NCBI RefSeq assembly: GCF_004798685.1
Contig: NZ_CP039291.1
Span: 1,426,001-1,490,000 of the forward strand
DNA length: 64,000 nt
Direction: 5' to 3'
Source: Cellulomonas shaoxiangyii
Lineage (GTDB): Bacteria > Actinomycetota > Actinomycetes > Actinomycetales > Cellulomonadaceae
Shown: piece after piece, positions 45,338 to 58,383 of the stretch
How the letters are laid out: each line of letters begins with the position of its first letter
How positions within the stretch are numbered: position 1 is the first letter of the stretch
Translations under genes and position numbers: made by a program
Notes under the pieces: model-generated
The model's database searches: none
Told to the model about the DNA's origin: nothing
Seen by the model: the letters and a program-made list of their open reading frames with translations, nothing else

Positions 45338-45616
45338 TCAGAAGCGGAACGGGATCGGGATCCCGCCGCAGCAGCACACGCCGCGCACATCCGTCTGCGC
45401 GAGCAGCGCCGCCGCCTGGTAGCAGGCGACGAAGCGGGCAGCCGTCGGCACGATCGACCGCGCGACGCCCCGGCCGGCGACGAGGTCGCGCACGGCTGCA
45501 GAGCAGGAGGCGCCGCCGTGGGCGACGCGGTGGGCGCAGCTCCACCCCTTCCGGGGCGACAGGTTCTGCTGGTAGCCGCGGATGAGACGGTCGACGACGA
45601 CGGAGGCGTAGGTCAT
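45338..45616 (-). CDS. YidD-like membrane protein insertion efficiency factor
   Basis: 92 residues from ATG 45616. The N-terminal VVVDRLIRGYQQNLSPRKGWSCAHRV matches the YidD pattern (LI..YQ..ISP..P.SC), and GGASCSAAV supplies the conserved second SCS. The usual CRF.PTCS motif is modified to a longer CAHRVAHGGASCS, as in an actinobacterial subtype. C-terminal CCCGGIPIPFRF is Cys-rich. YidD assists YidC-dependent insertion of membrane proteins; this member is isolated from rpmH-rnpA-yidC, so it is a dispersed paralogue. Confidence 0.68.
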   Translation of the reverse strand: MTYASVVVDRLIRGYQQNLSPRKGWSCAHRVAHGGASCSAAVRDLVAGRGVARSIVPTAARFVACYQAAALLAQTDVRGVCCCGGIPIPFRF

Positions 45617-45780
45617 CGACTCACGGTAGGGGCGCCCCCTGGACGCCGCCCGGTGAGTGCCGGTGCCGACGCCGCCGTCGTGGCGGCAGCAGCCGGTGCC
45701 CGCCACCGGCGGGCGACACCTGCACACAGCCACGGGCGTGGGGGGCGCCGGTCGACGGCGTGGGCGACCCCGAGGCCTGG

Positions 45781-45809
45781 TTGACCCCGCGGTCGCGCTC
45801 CGCTAAGTT
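45781..45809 (+). promoter_or_regulatory. rRNA operon promoter P1
   Basis: TTGACC (45781-45786), 17-base spacer, TAAGTT (45804-45809). It lies about 540 bases upstream of the 16S gene and is the only pair in the region with both hexamers near consensus. Confidence 0.6.
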
Positions 45810-45917
45810 GGAGCGGTTGCCTCCTCCCAGGCGGTATCCCCACGGACCTTCCTTCGCGTCGGTCCCGCGGGGAGCCCCGTGAGCGACGAGGCACCCGCAG
45901 CGGGCCGCGCGGAGTCG

Positions 45918-45958
45918 CCACCACGGTGGCGAGGAGCGCGAGGAAGACCCGCTATGAT
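45918..45958 (+). promoter_or_regulatory. rRNA upstream module A: palindrome plus -10
   Basis: The 12-base palindrome CCACCACGGTGG (45918-45929) is followed 23 bases later by TATGAT (45953-45958). No TTGACA-like -35 at the expected place. First of three such modules in 190 bases. Confidence 0.6.
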
Positions 45959-45999
45959 GGAATGACTGCCTCAGGGCGAGCATGACATTCTCTCCGGCG

Positions 46000-46038
46000 C
46001 CACCACGGTGGTCCGGAGGGAAAAAGATCTGCTAACCT
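46000..46038 (+). promoter_or_regulatory. rRNA upstream module B: palindrome plus -10
   Basis: Same 12-mer CCACCACGGTGG at 46000-46011; TAACCT at 46033-46038 after a 21-base gap. Confidence 0.55.
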
Positions 46039-46066
46039 GATGCAGTCGGGCGGAAATGCCGAATGA

Positions 46067-46107
46067 CCACCACGGTGGGCAGGGACGCAGGAATCATCCG
46101 CTACGAT
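46067..46107 (+). promoter_or_regulatory. rRNA upstream module C: palindrome plus -10
   Basis: Same 12-mer at 46067-46078; TACGAT at 46102-46107 after a 23-base gap, about 240 bases before 16S. Confidence 0.6.
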
Positions 46108-46160
46108 GGTGAACGAGCCTCCTGCGGGATGCCGAAAGGCTGATCGAGGATGAGCGTCTG

Positions 46161-46185
46161 TTCCTTGAGAACTCAACAGTGTGCC
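46161..46185 (+). promoter_or_regulatory. rRNA leader box (boxA-like antitermination/processing element)
   Basis: A TTCCTTGAGAACTCAACAGTG stretch. A closely similar TTGCTTGAGAACTGCACAGTG box recurs in the 16S-23S spacer at 48305-48325. Elements of this kind precede mature rRNAs in actinobacteria and act in antitermination and RNase III processing. Confidence 0.6.
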
Positions 46186-46344
46186 AAGTAGTCGATGCCA
46201 TTTGTTTGGTGTCGAGCCCAGATCTCGCATCCGCGCCCCTGTGGGTGGTGGTCTGGGGTAGAGACCAGTTTCGGCCCCATTGGTTTGGGGTTCTTTGTTG
46301 TGTCTGTTGCCTGCCGGGTTCGCCTGGTGGGTGGCTGTGTGACA

Positions 46345-51457
<5,113 letters not shown>

Positions 51458-51470
51458 AACACCATTCATT

Positions 51471-51495
51471 GCTACGCGTCCACTGTGCGGTTCCC
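51471..51495 (+). other. 23S processing stem, 3' half
   Basis: Partner of 48311-48334 (core CGCGTCCACTGTG). It confirms that 16S, 23S and 5S are cut from one transcript. Confidence 0.7.
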
Positions 51496-51559
51496 GAGAA
51501 ACCAACGGGCCCCCTCCCCACCTTCGTGTGTGGGAGGGCCTGTTCGTCATCTCGACGAA

Positions 51560-51677
51560 GTTACGGCGGTCATAGCGAAGGGGAAACGCCCGGTCCCATT
51601 CCGAACCCGGAAGCTAAGCCCTTCAGCGCCGATGGTACTGCACCCGCCAGGGTGTGGGAGAGTAGGACGCCGCCGGA
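51560..51677 (+). rRNA. rrf: 5S ribosomal RNA
   Basis: About 118 bases, beginning GTTACGGCGGTCATAGCGAA and containing CCCGGTCCCATTCCGAACCC and GGGAGAGTAGG. The ends GGCGG and CCGCC pair. It closes the rRNA operon. Confidence 0.96.
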
Positions 51678-51687
51678 CAACCATTCC

Positions 51688-51721
51688 ACGAAGGCCCACC
51701 CCACCAGGGGTGGGCCTTCGT
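51688..51721 (+). terminator. rRNA operon terminator
   Basis: 15-bp perfect stem (51688-51702 with 51707-51721), 4-base loop, 11 bases after 5S. Confidence 0.9.
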
Positions 51722-51913
51722 GCATTCCACGGCACTTTCGGGCCGCTATCGCGCATTCACGCAGCCTTCGTGCGGCCGCGCGCCCTCTGCCACCACCGGG
51801 CGCCGGCTGGTCGGCGGTCGTGCGTCCCCCCGGGGCCGACCTCGCGGCGTGCGGTGGGCGAGTGCGGTTCGAGGGTGGTGCCGGCGCCCGGGCTGGGGCC
51901 TATGGTCGGGGCC

Positions 51914-52708
51914 ATGGGGGTGCTGGCGCGCCATGACGCGCACGTATCGGGGAACGCGGACGGGCCCACGCTCGTGCTGGCCCACGGCTTCGGCTGCGAC
52001 CAGAGCATGTGGCGGTACGTGGCCCCCGCGTTCGAGCGGTCGCACCGCGTGGTGCTCTTCGACCACATCGGCGCGGGCGGCTCGGACCTCGGGTCGTACG
52101 ACCCGAAGCGCTACGGGCGGCTGCAGGGGTACGCGGACGACGTGGTGGCGCTCGTGGAGGCGGTCGGCGGGCCGGTCGTCCTCGTCGGGCACTCGGTGAG
52201 CGCGATGGTCGGCGTGCTGGCCGCGGGATCCCGGCCTGACCTGTTCGAGCGGCTCGTCCTCGTGTGCCCGAGCCCGCGGTACGTGGACGACGACGGGTAC
52301 CGCGGCGGCTTCTCGGCCGACGAGATCGACGACCTGCTCACGACGATGGACGCCAACTACCTGGGGTGGGCGCAGTTCATCGCTCCGGTCATCGTCGGGC
52401 GGCCCGACCGGCCGGAGCTCGCGCAGGAGCTCGCGAACTCGTTCTGCCGCACCGATCCCGCGATCGGCCGGCACTTCGCCCGTACGACGTTCCTGTCCGA
52501 CAACCGGGAGGACGTGGCCCGCGTCGCGGTGCGCACGCTCGTCGTGCAGTCCCGGGTCGACGCGATCGCGCCGCCGCAGGTCGGGCGCTGGGTGCACGAG
52601 CACCTCCAGGACAGCGAGATGGTCCTGCTCGACGCGGTGGGGCACTGCCCGAACCTCAGCTCGCCCGAGGCGCTCGTCGCCGTGCTGCGCGACTTCCTGG
52701 GACGGTGA
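51914..52708 (+). CDS. rsbQ: RsbQ-type alpha/beta hydrolase (energy-stress regulator)
   Basis: 264 residues. ATG 51914 lies 7 bases after TATGGT (51901-51906), a leaderless-type promoter; ATG 51902 is inside that -10. RsbQ features: AHGFGCDQSMW, catalytic Ser94 in VGHSVSAMVG, Asp216 in SRVDAIAP, His244 in GHCPNLS. The triad spacing is almost that of B. subtilis RsbQ (96, 219, 247). In Bacillus RsbQ makes or supplies a hydrophobic ligand needed by the PAS domain of the phosphatase RsbP, activating sigma-B under energy stress. The following gene is exactly such a PAS-PP2C phosphatase, overlapping by 4 bases. Confidence 0.9.
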   Translation: MGVLARHDAHVSGNADGPTLVLAHGFGCDQSMWRYVAPAFERSHRVVLFDHIGAGGSDLGSYDPKRYGRLQGYADDVVALVEAVGGPVVLVGHSVSAMVGVLAAGSRPDLFERLVLVCPSPRYVDDDGYRGGFSADEIDDLLTTMDANYLGWAQFIAPVIVGRPDRPELAQELANSFCRTDPAIGRHFARTTFLSDNREDVARVAVRTLVVQSRVDAIAPPQVGRWVHEHLQDSEMVLLDAVGHCPNLSSPEALVAVLRDFLGR

Positions 52709-54261
52709 GCGTGGACGCCGACGCCCGTTCCGCCGCCTGGCTGCGAGCCCCCGTCGGTCTGCTGCGGCTGTCCCTCGACGGCACGGTGCTCGACGCGAAC
52801 GCGACGCTGCTGGGATGGGTCGGTCGGGGCGCGGGGGAGGTCGTCGGGCACGCGAGATTCGGCGACCTCCTGACGGTCGGCGGGCGGATCTACTGGGAGA
52901 CGCACATCGCCCCGCTGCTGAGCCTCCAGCGGCGGGTCGACGAGGTCGCGCTCGAGCTCGCCGGCCCCGGCGGGCGGACCCCGGTGCTCATGGCGGCCGC
53001 GCGGCGGGTGGTCGACCCCGACGTGCCGCCCGTGATCGACGTGGCGCTGTCCTCGGCGCGGGACCGCACACGCTACGAGCGCGAGCTCGTCGCGGCGCGA
53101 CGAGCAGCGGATCTTGCGGTCGACCACGTGCGGGCCCTGCAGGCCGCGACCGCGGCGCTCCTGTCGGCGTCGGGCGTCGACGGCGTGGTGCGGGCGCTGC
53201 AGTCGACGGCGGTGGAGGAGCTCGGTGCCGCCCGGGTGACCGTGTGGACGGCCGACCAGCGGGGCCGCCTGGTCCGCCACGGCGACGCGCCGGGTGTCCA
53301 GCCGGGGGGAGGCCCGCACGTCGTCCCGCCCGCCGGCGACGTCCTGCACGGTCCGGTGCAGGTCACGCCGGACGGGTCCGTCGTCGTCCCCCTCCGCGGG
53401 CGGACGCGACAGCACGGGGCATGGGTGCTGCGGCCGCGCACGGAGGCCGGCGACGAGCCGTGGGACCCGTTCGTGCTCGCGGCAACGGCGCGCCAGGCCG
53501 GCGCGGCCCTGGACCGTGCGCTGCTGTTCGACCAGCGCACGGTTGCCGCCCACGTCCTGCAGCAGGCGCTCCTGAGCACGCCGGACGTCCCCGACGCGCG
53601 GGCCAGCGTCGCGACGGTCTACCGGCCGGGTGTCGACGGGTTCGAGGTCGGCGGCGACTGGTACGACGTCCTGACGGTGGACGACGGCCGGCTCGGCGTC
53701 GTCGTGGGCGACGTCGTCGGACGCGGCCTCGAGGCCGCGACGTCGATGGCGCAGCTGCGCAGCGCGCTGCGGGCGGCCGCGGAGCCGGGGTGCGGCCCCG
53801 CCCAGGTGCTCGGACGGCTCGACCGGTTCGCGGCCCGGGCACGGGTGGGTCTCGCGGCGACGGTCGCCTATGCCGAGATCGGCCTCGCGACGGGCACCGT
53901 GCGCTACGCGGTCGCCGGTCACCTGCCACCGCTGCACCTGCGCCCGGACGGCGAGGCGACGTACCTGTGGGCCGGCCGGACCGTGCCGTTGGGCGTCGGC
54001 GGCGGCGCGGGCCCGCGACCCGAGGGCACGGCGGCGCTCGCGCCCGGGGACCGGCTGCTGCTGTGCACCGACGGCCTCGTCGAGCGCCGCGACAGGTCCC
54101 TGCCCGACGGACTCGCCGACCTCGCCCGCCGGGCCCCGGGGCTGCTCGCCGACGGCGGGTCGCTCGACGGGCTCGTCGACGCCGTCACGCGCGACGGCGG
54201 CGGGGACCGCGACGACGTGTGCGCGCTCCTGCTCACGTGGTCCGGCCCCGTCGAGGCGTGA
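52705..54261 (+). CDS. rsbP: PAS-GAF-PP2C (SpoIIE-type) phosphatase, RsbP-like
   Basis: 518 residues; GTG overlaps the rsbQ stop. A PAS domain (about 10-120, LLRLSLDGTVLDANATLLGW) is followed by a short coiled segment, a GAF-like domain (about 150-275) and a SpoIIE/PP2C domain (290-515). The phosphatase carries GGDWYDV, VVGDVVGRGLEAA, YAVAGHLPPL, LCTDGLVERRD and GDRDDVCALLL, so metal-binding Asps are intact. It should dephosphorylate an anti-anti-sigma (STAS) protein. No STAS, RsbW-like kinase or sigma gene is adjacent, so the switch targets lie elsewhere. Compared with Bacillus RsbP it has an added GAF module. Confidence 0.9.
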   Translation: MSVDADARSAAWLRAPVGLLRLSLDGTVLDANATLLGWVGRGAGEVVGHARFGDLLTVGGRIYWETHIAPLLSLQRRVDEVALELAGPGGRTPVLMAAARRVVDPDVPPVIDVALSSARDRTRYERELVAARRAADLAVDHVRALQAATAALLSASGVDGVVRALQSTAVEELGAARVTVWTADQRGRLVRHGDAPGVQPGGGPHVVPPAGDVLHGPVQVTPDGSVVVPLRGRTRQHGAWVLRPRTEAGDEPWDPFVLAATARQAGAALDRALLFDQRTVAAHVLQQALLSTPDVPDARASVATVYRPGVDGFEVGGDWYDVLTVDDGRLGVVVGDVVGRGLEAATSMAQLRSALRAAAEPGCGPAQVLGRLDRFAARARVGLAATVAYAEIGLATGTVRYAVAGHLPPLHLRPDGEATYLWAGRTVPLGVGGGAGPRPEGTAALAPGDRLLLCTDGLVERRDRSLPDGLADLARRAPGLLADGGSLDGLVDAVTRDGGGDRDDVCALLLTWSGPVEA

Positions 54262-54286
54262 GGCGAGGCCGGCGCGGAGCGGGCGA

Positions 54287-54312
54287 GGAGGGCCGGCGAG
54301 CTCCGGCCGTCC
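54287..54312. terminator. Hairpin between convergent rsbP and jetC genes
   Basis: GGCCGG (54291-54296) pairs with CCGGCC (54303-54308); the stem extends by GGA/TCC beyond one mismatch. It occupies most of the 61-base gap, leaving no room for a gene. Confidence 0.45.
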
Positions 54313-54322
54313 GCGCGCCGGC

Positions 54323-57300
54323 TCAGGCCGGCGCCGCCTCCCGGTGCGTCGGCCCGAAGGCGATCGGCAGGCCGCGGGCGTGCGCCCGGCCCGCCGCCGG
54401 GTCGTGCTCCACCAGGTACGCGGAGCCGAACTCGCGCTCCATCGACTGGTACTTGTCGATCGGTGCGGCGATCACCAGCTGGAAGCCGAAGGACTGGAGC
54501 GCGCGGATCGCCCGGCGGGTGACGTCGGGGTCGGACTTGACGAAGCCCTCGTCGACCATGACGGACCCGAACACGGGAACCTGCTCGATCCCCCCGAGCT
54601 GGTAGCGCAGCGCGGCACCGAGCGTCGCGGCGATGAGCTCCTGCCCCTCACCGCCGGACGTCGCGCCGACACCCTCGTACACGCGGGCCTGCGTCTCGCC
54701 GGTCCGGTGCTCCTCGGCGGAGATGCGCACGTGGCGCTTGACGTCGAGGACGTCGCGCTGCCACTCCCGGTCGTCCGGGTCGGTGCTGTCGAGGCGGTCC
54801 ATGAGGCGCGCGATGCGGGCGAACCGCGCCTCGAGGTCGGTGTCCTGCGGGTCGGCGCCCGGACCGTCCGCCAGGATCGCGTCGATCTCGGCCTGGAACT
54901 GACGGGAGGCGGGTGGCTCGACGTCGGTCGTGACGATCTGCAGGTAGCCGTCGTGCCCGAACGGGACGCTGCGCAGCACGTCGTTGATCGGGTCGATGCG
55001 GTCGTCGACGACGAGCCGCTCGTCGCGGAGCTGCTGCAGGAGCGCGGTGAGGCCCATGGTGTTGATGCTGTGCATGAGTCGGCGCCACTGGCCGAGCGCG
55101 GCCGGCAGGTCGTCGCGGCGCAGGTCGTCCAGGCGGTCGAGGTACGCGGGGGTGTCCTGCACGTCACGCGTGAACGCGCCGCTCTCGTCCGGCCAGGAGC
55201 GCAGGAAGTCCGCGAGGGTCGTCGCGATGGCGGTGCGTGCCTGCTCGCCCGCGGACTCGGCCGAGGTGAGCCGCTGCGCGACGGCCAGCTCGACGGCCTT
55301 GCGCAGCCGCCCGACCGTCTCGAGCGTCGGCTCGGCGTCGCACCCGCGCGCGATCTCCGCCAGCACGGCGAGCTGCTCGTCCGTCGGCGCGCGGACGGCG
55401 TCGAGGCGCGCGCCGACGCGGTCCTCCTCGTCGAGGCGGCGCGCCCACGCCTTCTCGGCCGCCGCCGCGGCCTCGCGCGCGGTGCGGGCCCGGTGGTTGG
55501 CGGCGTCGCGCGCCTCGGTGAGCGCCGCGACCTGCGCGTCGAGCGCGACGAGGTCGCCGCCGGCCACGACGTCGTCGCGGCGGCGACGGGCGGCGTCGAG
55601 CGCGGCCTCGGCCGCGTCCACGTCGACCTCTGCCCACGTGAGCGCGCCGAGCTGCTGCCACGCCCGGGCCACGGCGCGGCGGTGCTCACGTGCGGCGTCG
55701 GCGTCGTCGCGCGCGCGCACGAGCGCCGGCCGCCGCTCCTCGACCGCGGCGATCGCGTCGGCGACGTCACGGCGCGCGCGCCCGTTGTCGAACCCGATGA
55801 CGCGGTGCCGGCGCACGTCCGGCCGGTCGTCCTTCTCGTGCAGGCCGTCGCGGTGCTTGACCTGACCGTTGACCGTCACGCCCTCGCGCAGCACGGCCAG
55901 CTGCGCCGCGTCCTCGACGCAGCGGTGCGCGTAACGACGCACGAGCTGGGCGCGCAGCCAGGGTGCGAACGGGCCCTCGGCGACGACGACCTTCGCGGCC
56001 ATCGTGCCCGGCTCGGCCGCCGCTCCCGTGACGGGGGCCGCCGTGTCGACGGGCGTCCAGCGCACGCGCGTGCGCAGGTCCTGCGTGTCGACGAACGCGG
56101 CCACGCGCGCCGCGGCTGCCGCGTCGACGAGCATCCGCACGCCGAACCCGCCGAGCAGGCGCTCGGCGGCGGTGCGCCACGCCTCCTCCTCGGGTGCCAC
56201 GTCGAGCAGCTCACCGACGAAGGGCAGGTCCGACTCGGCCAGGCCCGTGCCCTCGGCGACGACGCGCCGGACGCGCAGGTCGACGTCCGGCACGTTGGAC
56301 CGTCGCTGCTCGAGCGACGTCAGCTGCGCGCGCAGGTCCGCGAGCTCGGCGTCGAGCGCGCTCACGGCGGCGCTGCGCTGCCAGAGGGCGTCCTTGGTGG
56401 CCGCGTCATCCTGGTCCGCGGGGACGTCGTCGGGACGCCGGCGCAGCAACGCCGCCAGCCCGCGCGCGGTGCCCGGTACGGGAGCGCCCACGAGCCCGCA
56501 CCACCGCTCGAGATCCGTGTACCGGCGCGCGACCCGGTCGTGCGCCGCCGCGAGCTCCGCGACCTCCGCGTCCAGGCGCTCGAGGTCGCTCCCGCCCTGC
56601 GTCCACCGCTGCCGCTCGAGCCGTCGGACCGCGTCCGCCGCCTCCTCGTGCTCCGCCGCCGCGGCGGCGTGCAGAGCGCCCTGACGGACGTGCTCGGCGC
56701 GCTCGTGCTCGGCGCGCGCCGCGAGCAGCTCCTTGTGGACGCCGAGGACGTACGCCTCGGCGGGGCTCGGGCCGTCGGCGTCGCCCAGCAGAGCCCGCAG
56801 GTCCTCGCTCGACCCGCCCGCCGACCGGTAGGCGTCCCACAACGCCGGCAGGGGCGACAGGAGCGCGATCTGGTCGCGTGCCCGCACCATCTGCTCGTAC
56901 CCGTTGCGCAGGCTGACGAACTGCTCGACGGCGGCGTCCCGGCGCGCGGCGACCCTGGAGTCGTCGAGCACGAACCGCTTGAACGTGTCGTCGATGTTGT
57001 GCACGCCCTTGCTCGACTGCGCCTTGTGCAGCAGCCGGATGGCCTTGGCGCTGTCCCCGTCCTGGCCACGGATGCCCACGAGCGCCGACAGCCGCGCGAC
57101 GTAGCGCCCGTACTCCGTGCCGAACGTCGTGACGAACGGCAGCGCCCGGCGGATCGCGTCCTGGCGGAAGCGCTGCTCGACGACCTGCTCGAGGTCCCGC
57201 ACGTCCAGGTCCTGCTCCGCGAGCATCAGCGCGTGCGTGATGTCCGGGTCGGACGTCGCGTCGGCCGTCATGTGCATCGCGCGGCACGCGGTCACCGTAC

Positions 57301-57697
57301 GGCCGGCCAGGTTGGCCCACGTCAGCGCGACGGCGCTCCACGTCGCCCGCTCGCGCAGGTAGATCGCGCGGCTGCCCCCGCGTCCGGAATCGCGGCGGGA
57401 CCCCGTCTTGCCGCGCATGTAGGAGTAGAACGTGCGCTCCCGGCTGCCGACGGCGTCGTCGTGCGCCGCGGCGTTGAACGTGACCGAGCGGTCCATCAGC
57501 ACGCAGATCATCGCGTCGAGGAGCGTCGACTTGCCCGCGCCCGAGGGGCCGGTGACGAGCGTGCCCTCGCGGTGCACGTCGACGGCGTGATAGCCGTGGA
57601 ACGGCCCCCAGTTCACCAGCTGGATGCGCGTCAGCCGGAACTGCGCGATCGCCGGGTCGAAGCCGTCCATCGTCTGCGCGACCGCCTGTGCCGTCAT
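54323..57697 (-). CDS. jetC: SMC/MukB-like ATPase of the Wadjet/MksBEF complex (JetC, MksB)
   Basis: 1124 residues. ATG 57697 overlaps the jetB stop by 3 bases. Walker A GPSGAGKST at 50-58 follows LTRIQLVNWGPFHGYHAVDV, the opening of MksB/JetC proteins. Long Ala/Arg/Glu/Leu coiled-coil arms (about 280-420, 600-800) surround a hinge-like middle. Signature TSGGEGQELIAATLGAALRY and Walker B SVMVDEGFVKSDPD are near the C-terminus, so ATPase function looks intact. JetABC/MksBEF complexes load on and extrude DNA; with the nuclease JetD/MksG they restrict small circular plasmids. Last gene of the operon, with no JetD after it. Confidence 0.93.
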   Translation of the reverse strand: MTAQAVAQTMDGFDPAIAQFRLTRIQLVNWGPFHGYHAVDVHREGTLVTGPSGAGKSTLLDAMICVLMDRSVTFNAAAHDDAVGSRERTFYSYMRGKTGSRRDSGRGGSRAIYLRERATWSAVALTWANLAGRTVTACRAMHMTADATSDPDITHALMLAEQDLDVRDLEQVVEQRFRQDAIRRALPFVTTFGTEYGRYVARLSALVGIRGQDGDSAKAIRLLHKAQSSKGVHNIDDTFKRFVLDDSRVAARRDAAVEQFVSLRNGYEQMVRARDQIALLSPLPALWDAYRSAGGSSEDLRALLGDADGPSPAEAYVLGVHKELLAARAEHERAEHVRQGALHAAAAAEHEEAADAVRRLERQRWTQGGSDLERLDAEVAELAAAHDRVARRYTDLERWCGLVGAPVPGTARGLAALLRRRPDDVPADQDDAATKDALWQRSAAVSALDAELADLRAQLTSLEQRRSNVPDVDLRVRRVVAEGTGLAESDLPFVGELLDVAPEEEAWRTAAERLLGGFGVRMLVDAAAAARVAAFVDTQDLRTRVRWTPVDTAAPVTGAAAEPGTMAAKVVVAEGPFAPWLRAQLVRRYAHRCVEDAAQLAVLREGVTVNGQVKHRDGLHEKDDRPDVRRHRVIGFDNGRARRDVADAIAAVEERRPALVRARDDADAAREHRRAVARAWQQLGALTWAEVDVDAAEAALDAARRRRDDVVAGGDLVALDAQVAALTEARDAANHRARTAREAAAAAEKAWARRLDEEDRVGARLDAVRAPTDEQLAVLAEIARGCDAEPTLETVGRLRKAVELAVAQRLTSAESAGEQARTAIATTLADFLRSWPDESGAFTRDVQDTPAYLDRLDDLRRDDLPAALGQWRRLMHSINTMGLTALLQQLRDERLVVDDRIDPINDVLRSVPFGHDGYLQIVTTDVEPPASRQFQAEIDAILADGPGADPQDTDLEARFARIARLMDRLDSTDPDDREWQRDVLDVKRHVRISAEEHRTGETQARVYEGVGATSGGEGQELIAATLGAALRYQLGGIEQVPVFGSVMVDEGFVKSDPDVTRRAIRALQSFGFQLVIAAPIDKYQSMEREFGSAYLVEHDPAAGRAHARGLPIAFGPTHREAAPA

Positions 57698-58383
57698 CGC
57701 CCGCCGTCCTGCTCGTCATGGTCGTCGAGCGCGTCCTGGTCGCCCTGCTCGCCGCCCTCGCCGGTCGCGAGCGCGGCGAGGGCCGCGGTCATCGCGTCGA
57801 CCTTCTCCGCCGTGAGCATCGAGTGCACGATCCCCGAGATGCGGTAGCGCCCGTCGCTGACGGGAGCGAGCACGCCCTTCTCCTTGACGTTCTCGACCGC
57901 GCTCTCGCAGCGTCGGCGGAACTGCGCCGGGTTCTGGTCGTCGACGTCCTTCCACGCCTCGAGGTGGTCGAGCAGCTCGCGGTGCTCCACCACGACGTCG
58001 CGGCCCTCGACGGCACCGCGGTCGTACTCCTGGCGCAGGTGCAGCAGGAGCACGGTCGCGGCGAGCGTCAGCGGCTTGTCGCGGCGCAGCAGCACCGGGA
58101 CGTCGTCCTCCAGCTCGAGCTGCTGTGTGAACGCCACCTGGCGCCGGCGGTCGACGACCAGCTCGAGGTAGAGGTCGTGCAGGCGCGAGCGCAGCACGTC
58201 CTCGTGACGCAGCACCCGGTTCCACAGCGGTGCGTGCCGCACGCCGTCGACGAACCGCGAGCTGAGCACCCGCACGAGCGTGGCGCGGACCTCCGCCGGC
58301 AGCCGGCCCTGGTCACCTGCGAACAGCGGCTCGGGACGCGCAGGGGTGCGCGCGGCGCGGGTGTCGTCGTCGGCGATGCTCAT
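57694..58383 (-). CDS. jetB: DUF4194 protein of the Wadjet/MksBEF complex (JetB, MksE)
   Basis: 229 residues; ATG 58383 overlaps the jetA stop by 4 bases. It shows the DUF4194 pattern, winged-helix kite-type subunit: RATLVRVLSSRFVDGVRHAPLWNRVLRHEDVLRSRLHDLYLELVVDRRRQVAF, then LRRDKPLTLAATVLLLHLRQEYD. The C-terminus is Asp/Glu/Gln-rich. It bridges JetA and the JetC heads in the complex. Confidence 0.92.
   Translation of the reverse strand: MSIADDDTRAARTPARPEPLFAGDQGRLPAEVRATLVRVLSSRFVDGVRHAPLWNRVLRHEDVLRSRLHDLYLELVVDRRRQVAFTQQLELEDDVPVLLRRDKPLTLAATVLLLHLRQEYDRGAVEGRDVVVEHRELLDHLEAWKDVDDQNPAQFRRRCESAVENVKEKGVLAPVSDGRYRISGIVHSMLTAEKVDAMTAALAALATGEGGEQGDQDALDDHDEQDGGR

Noticed and set aside
54262..54322. 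A jetD gene after jetC
   Set aside because: Only 61 bases are available before the convergent phosphatase, and they form a hairpin.
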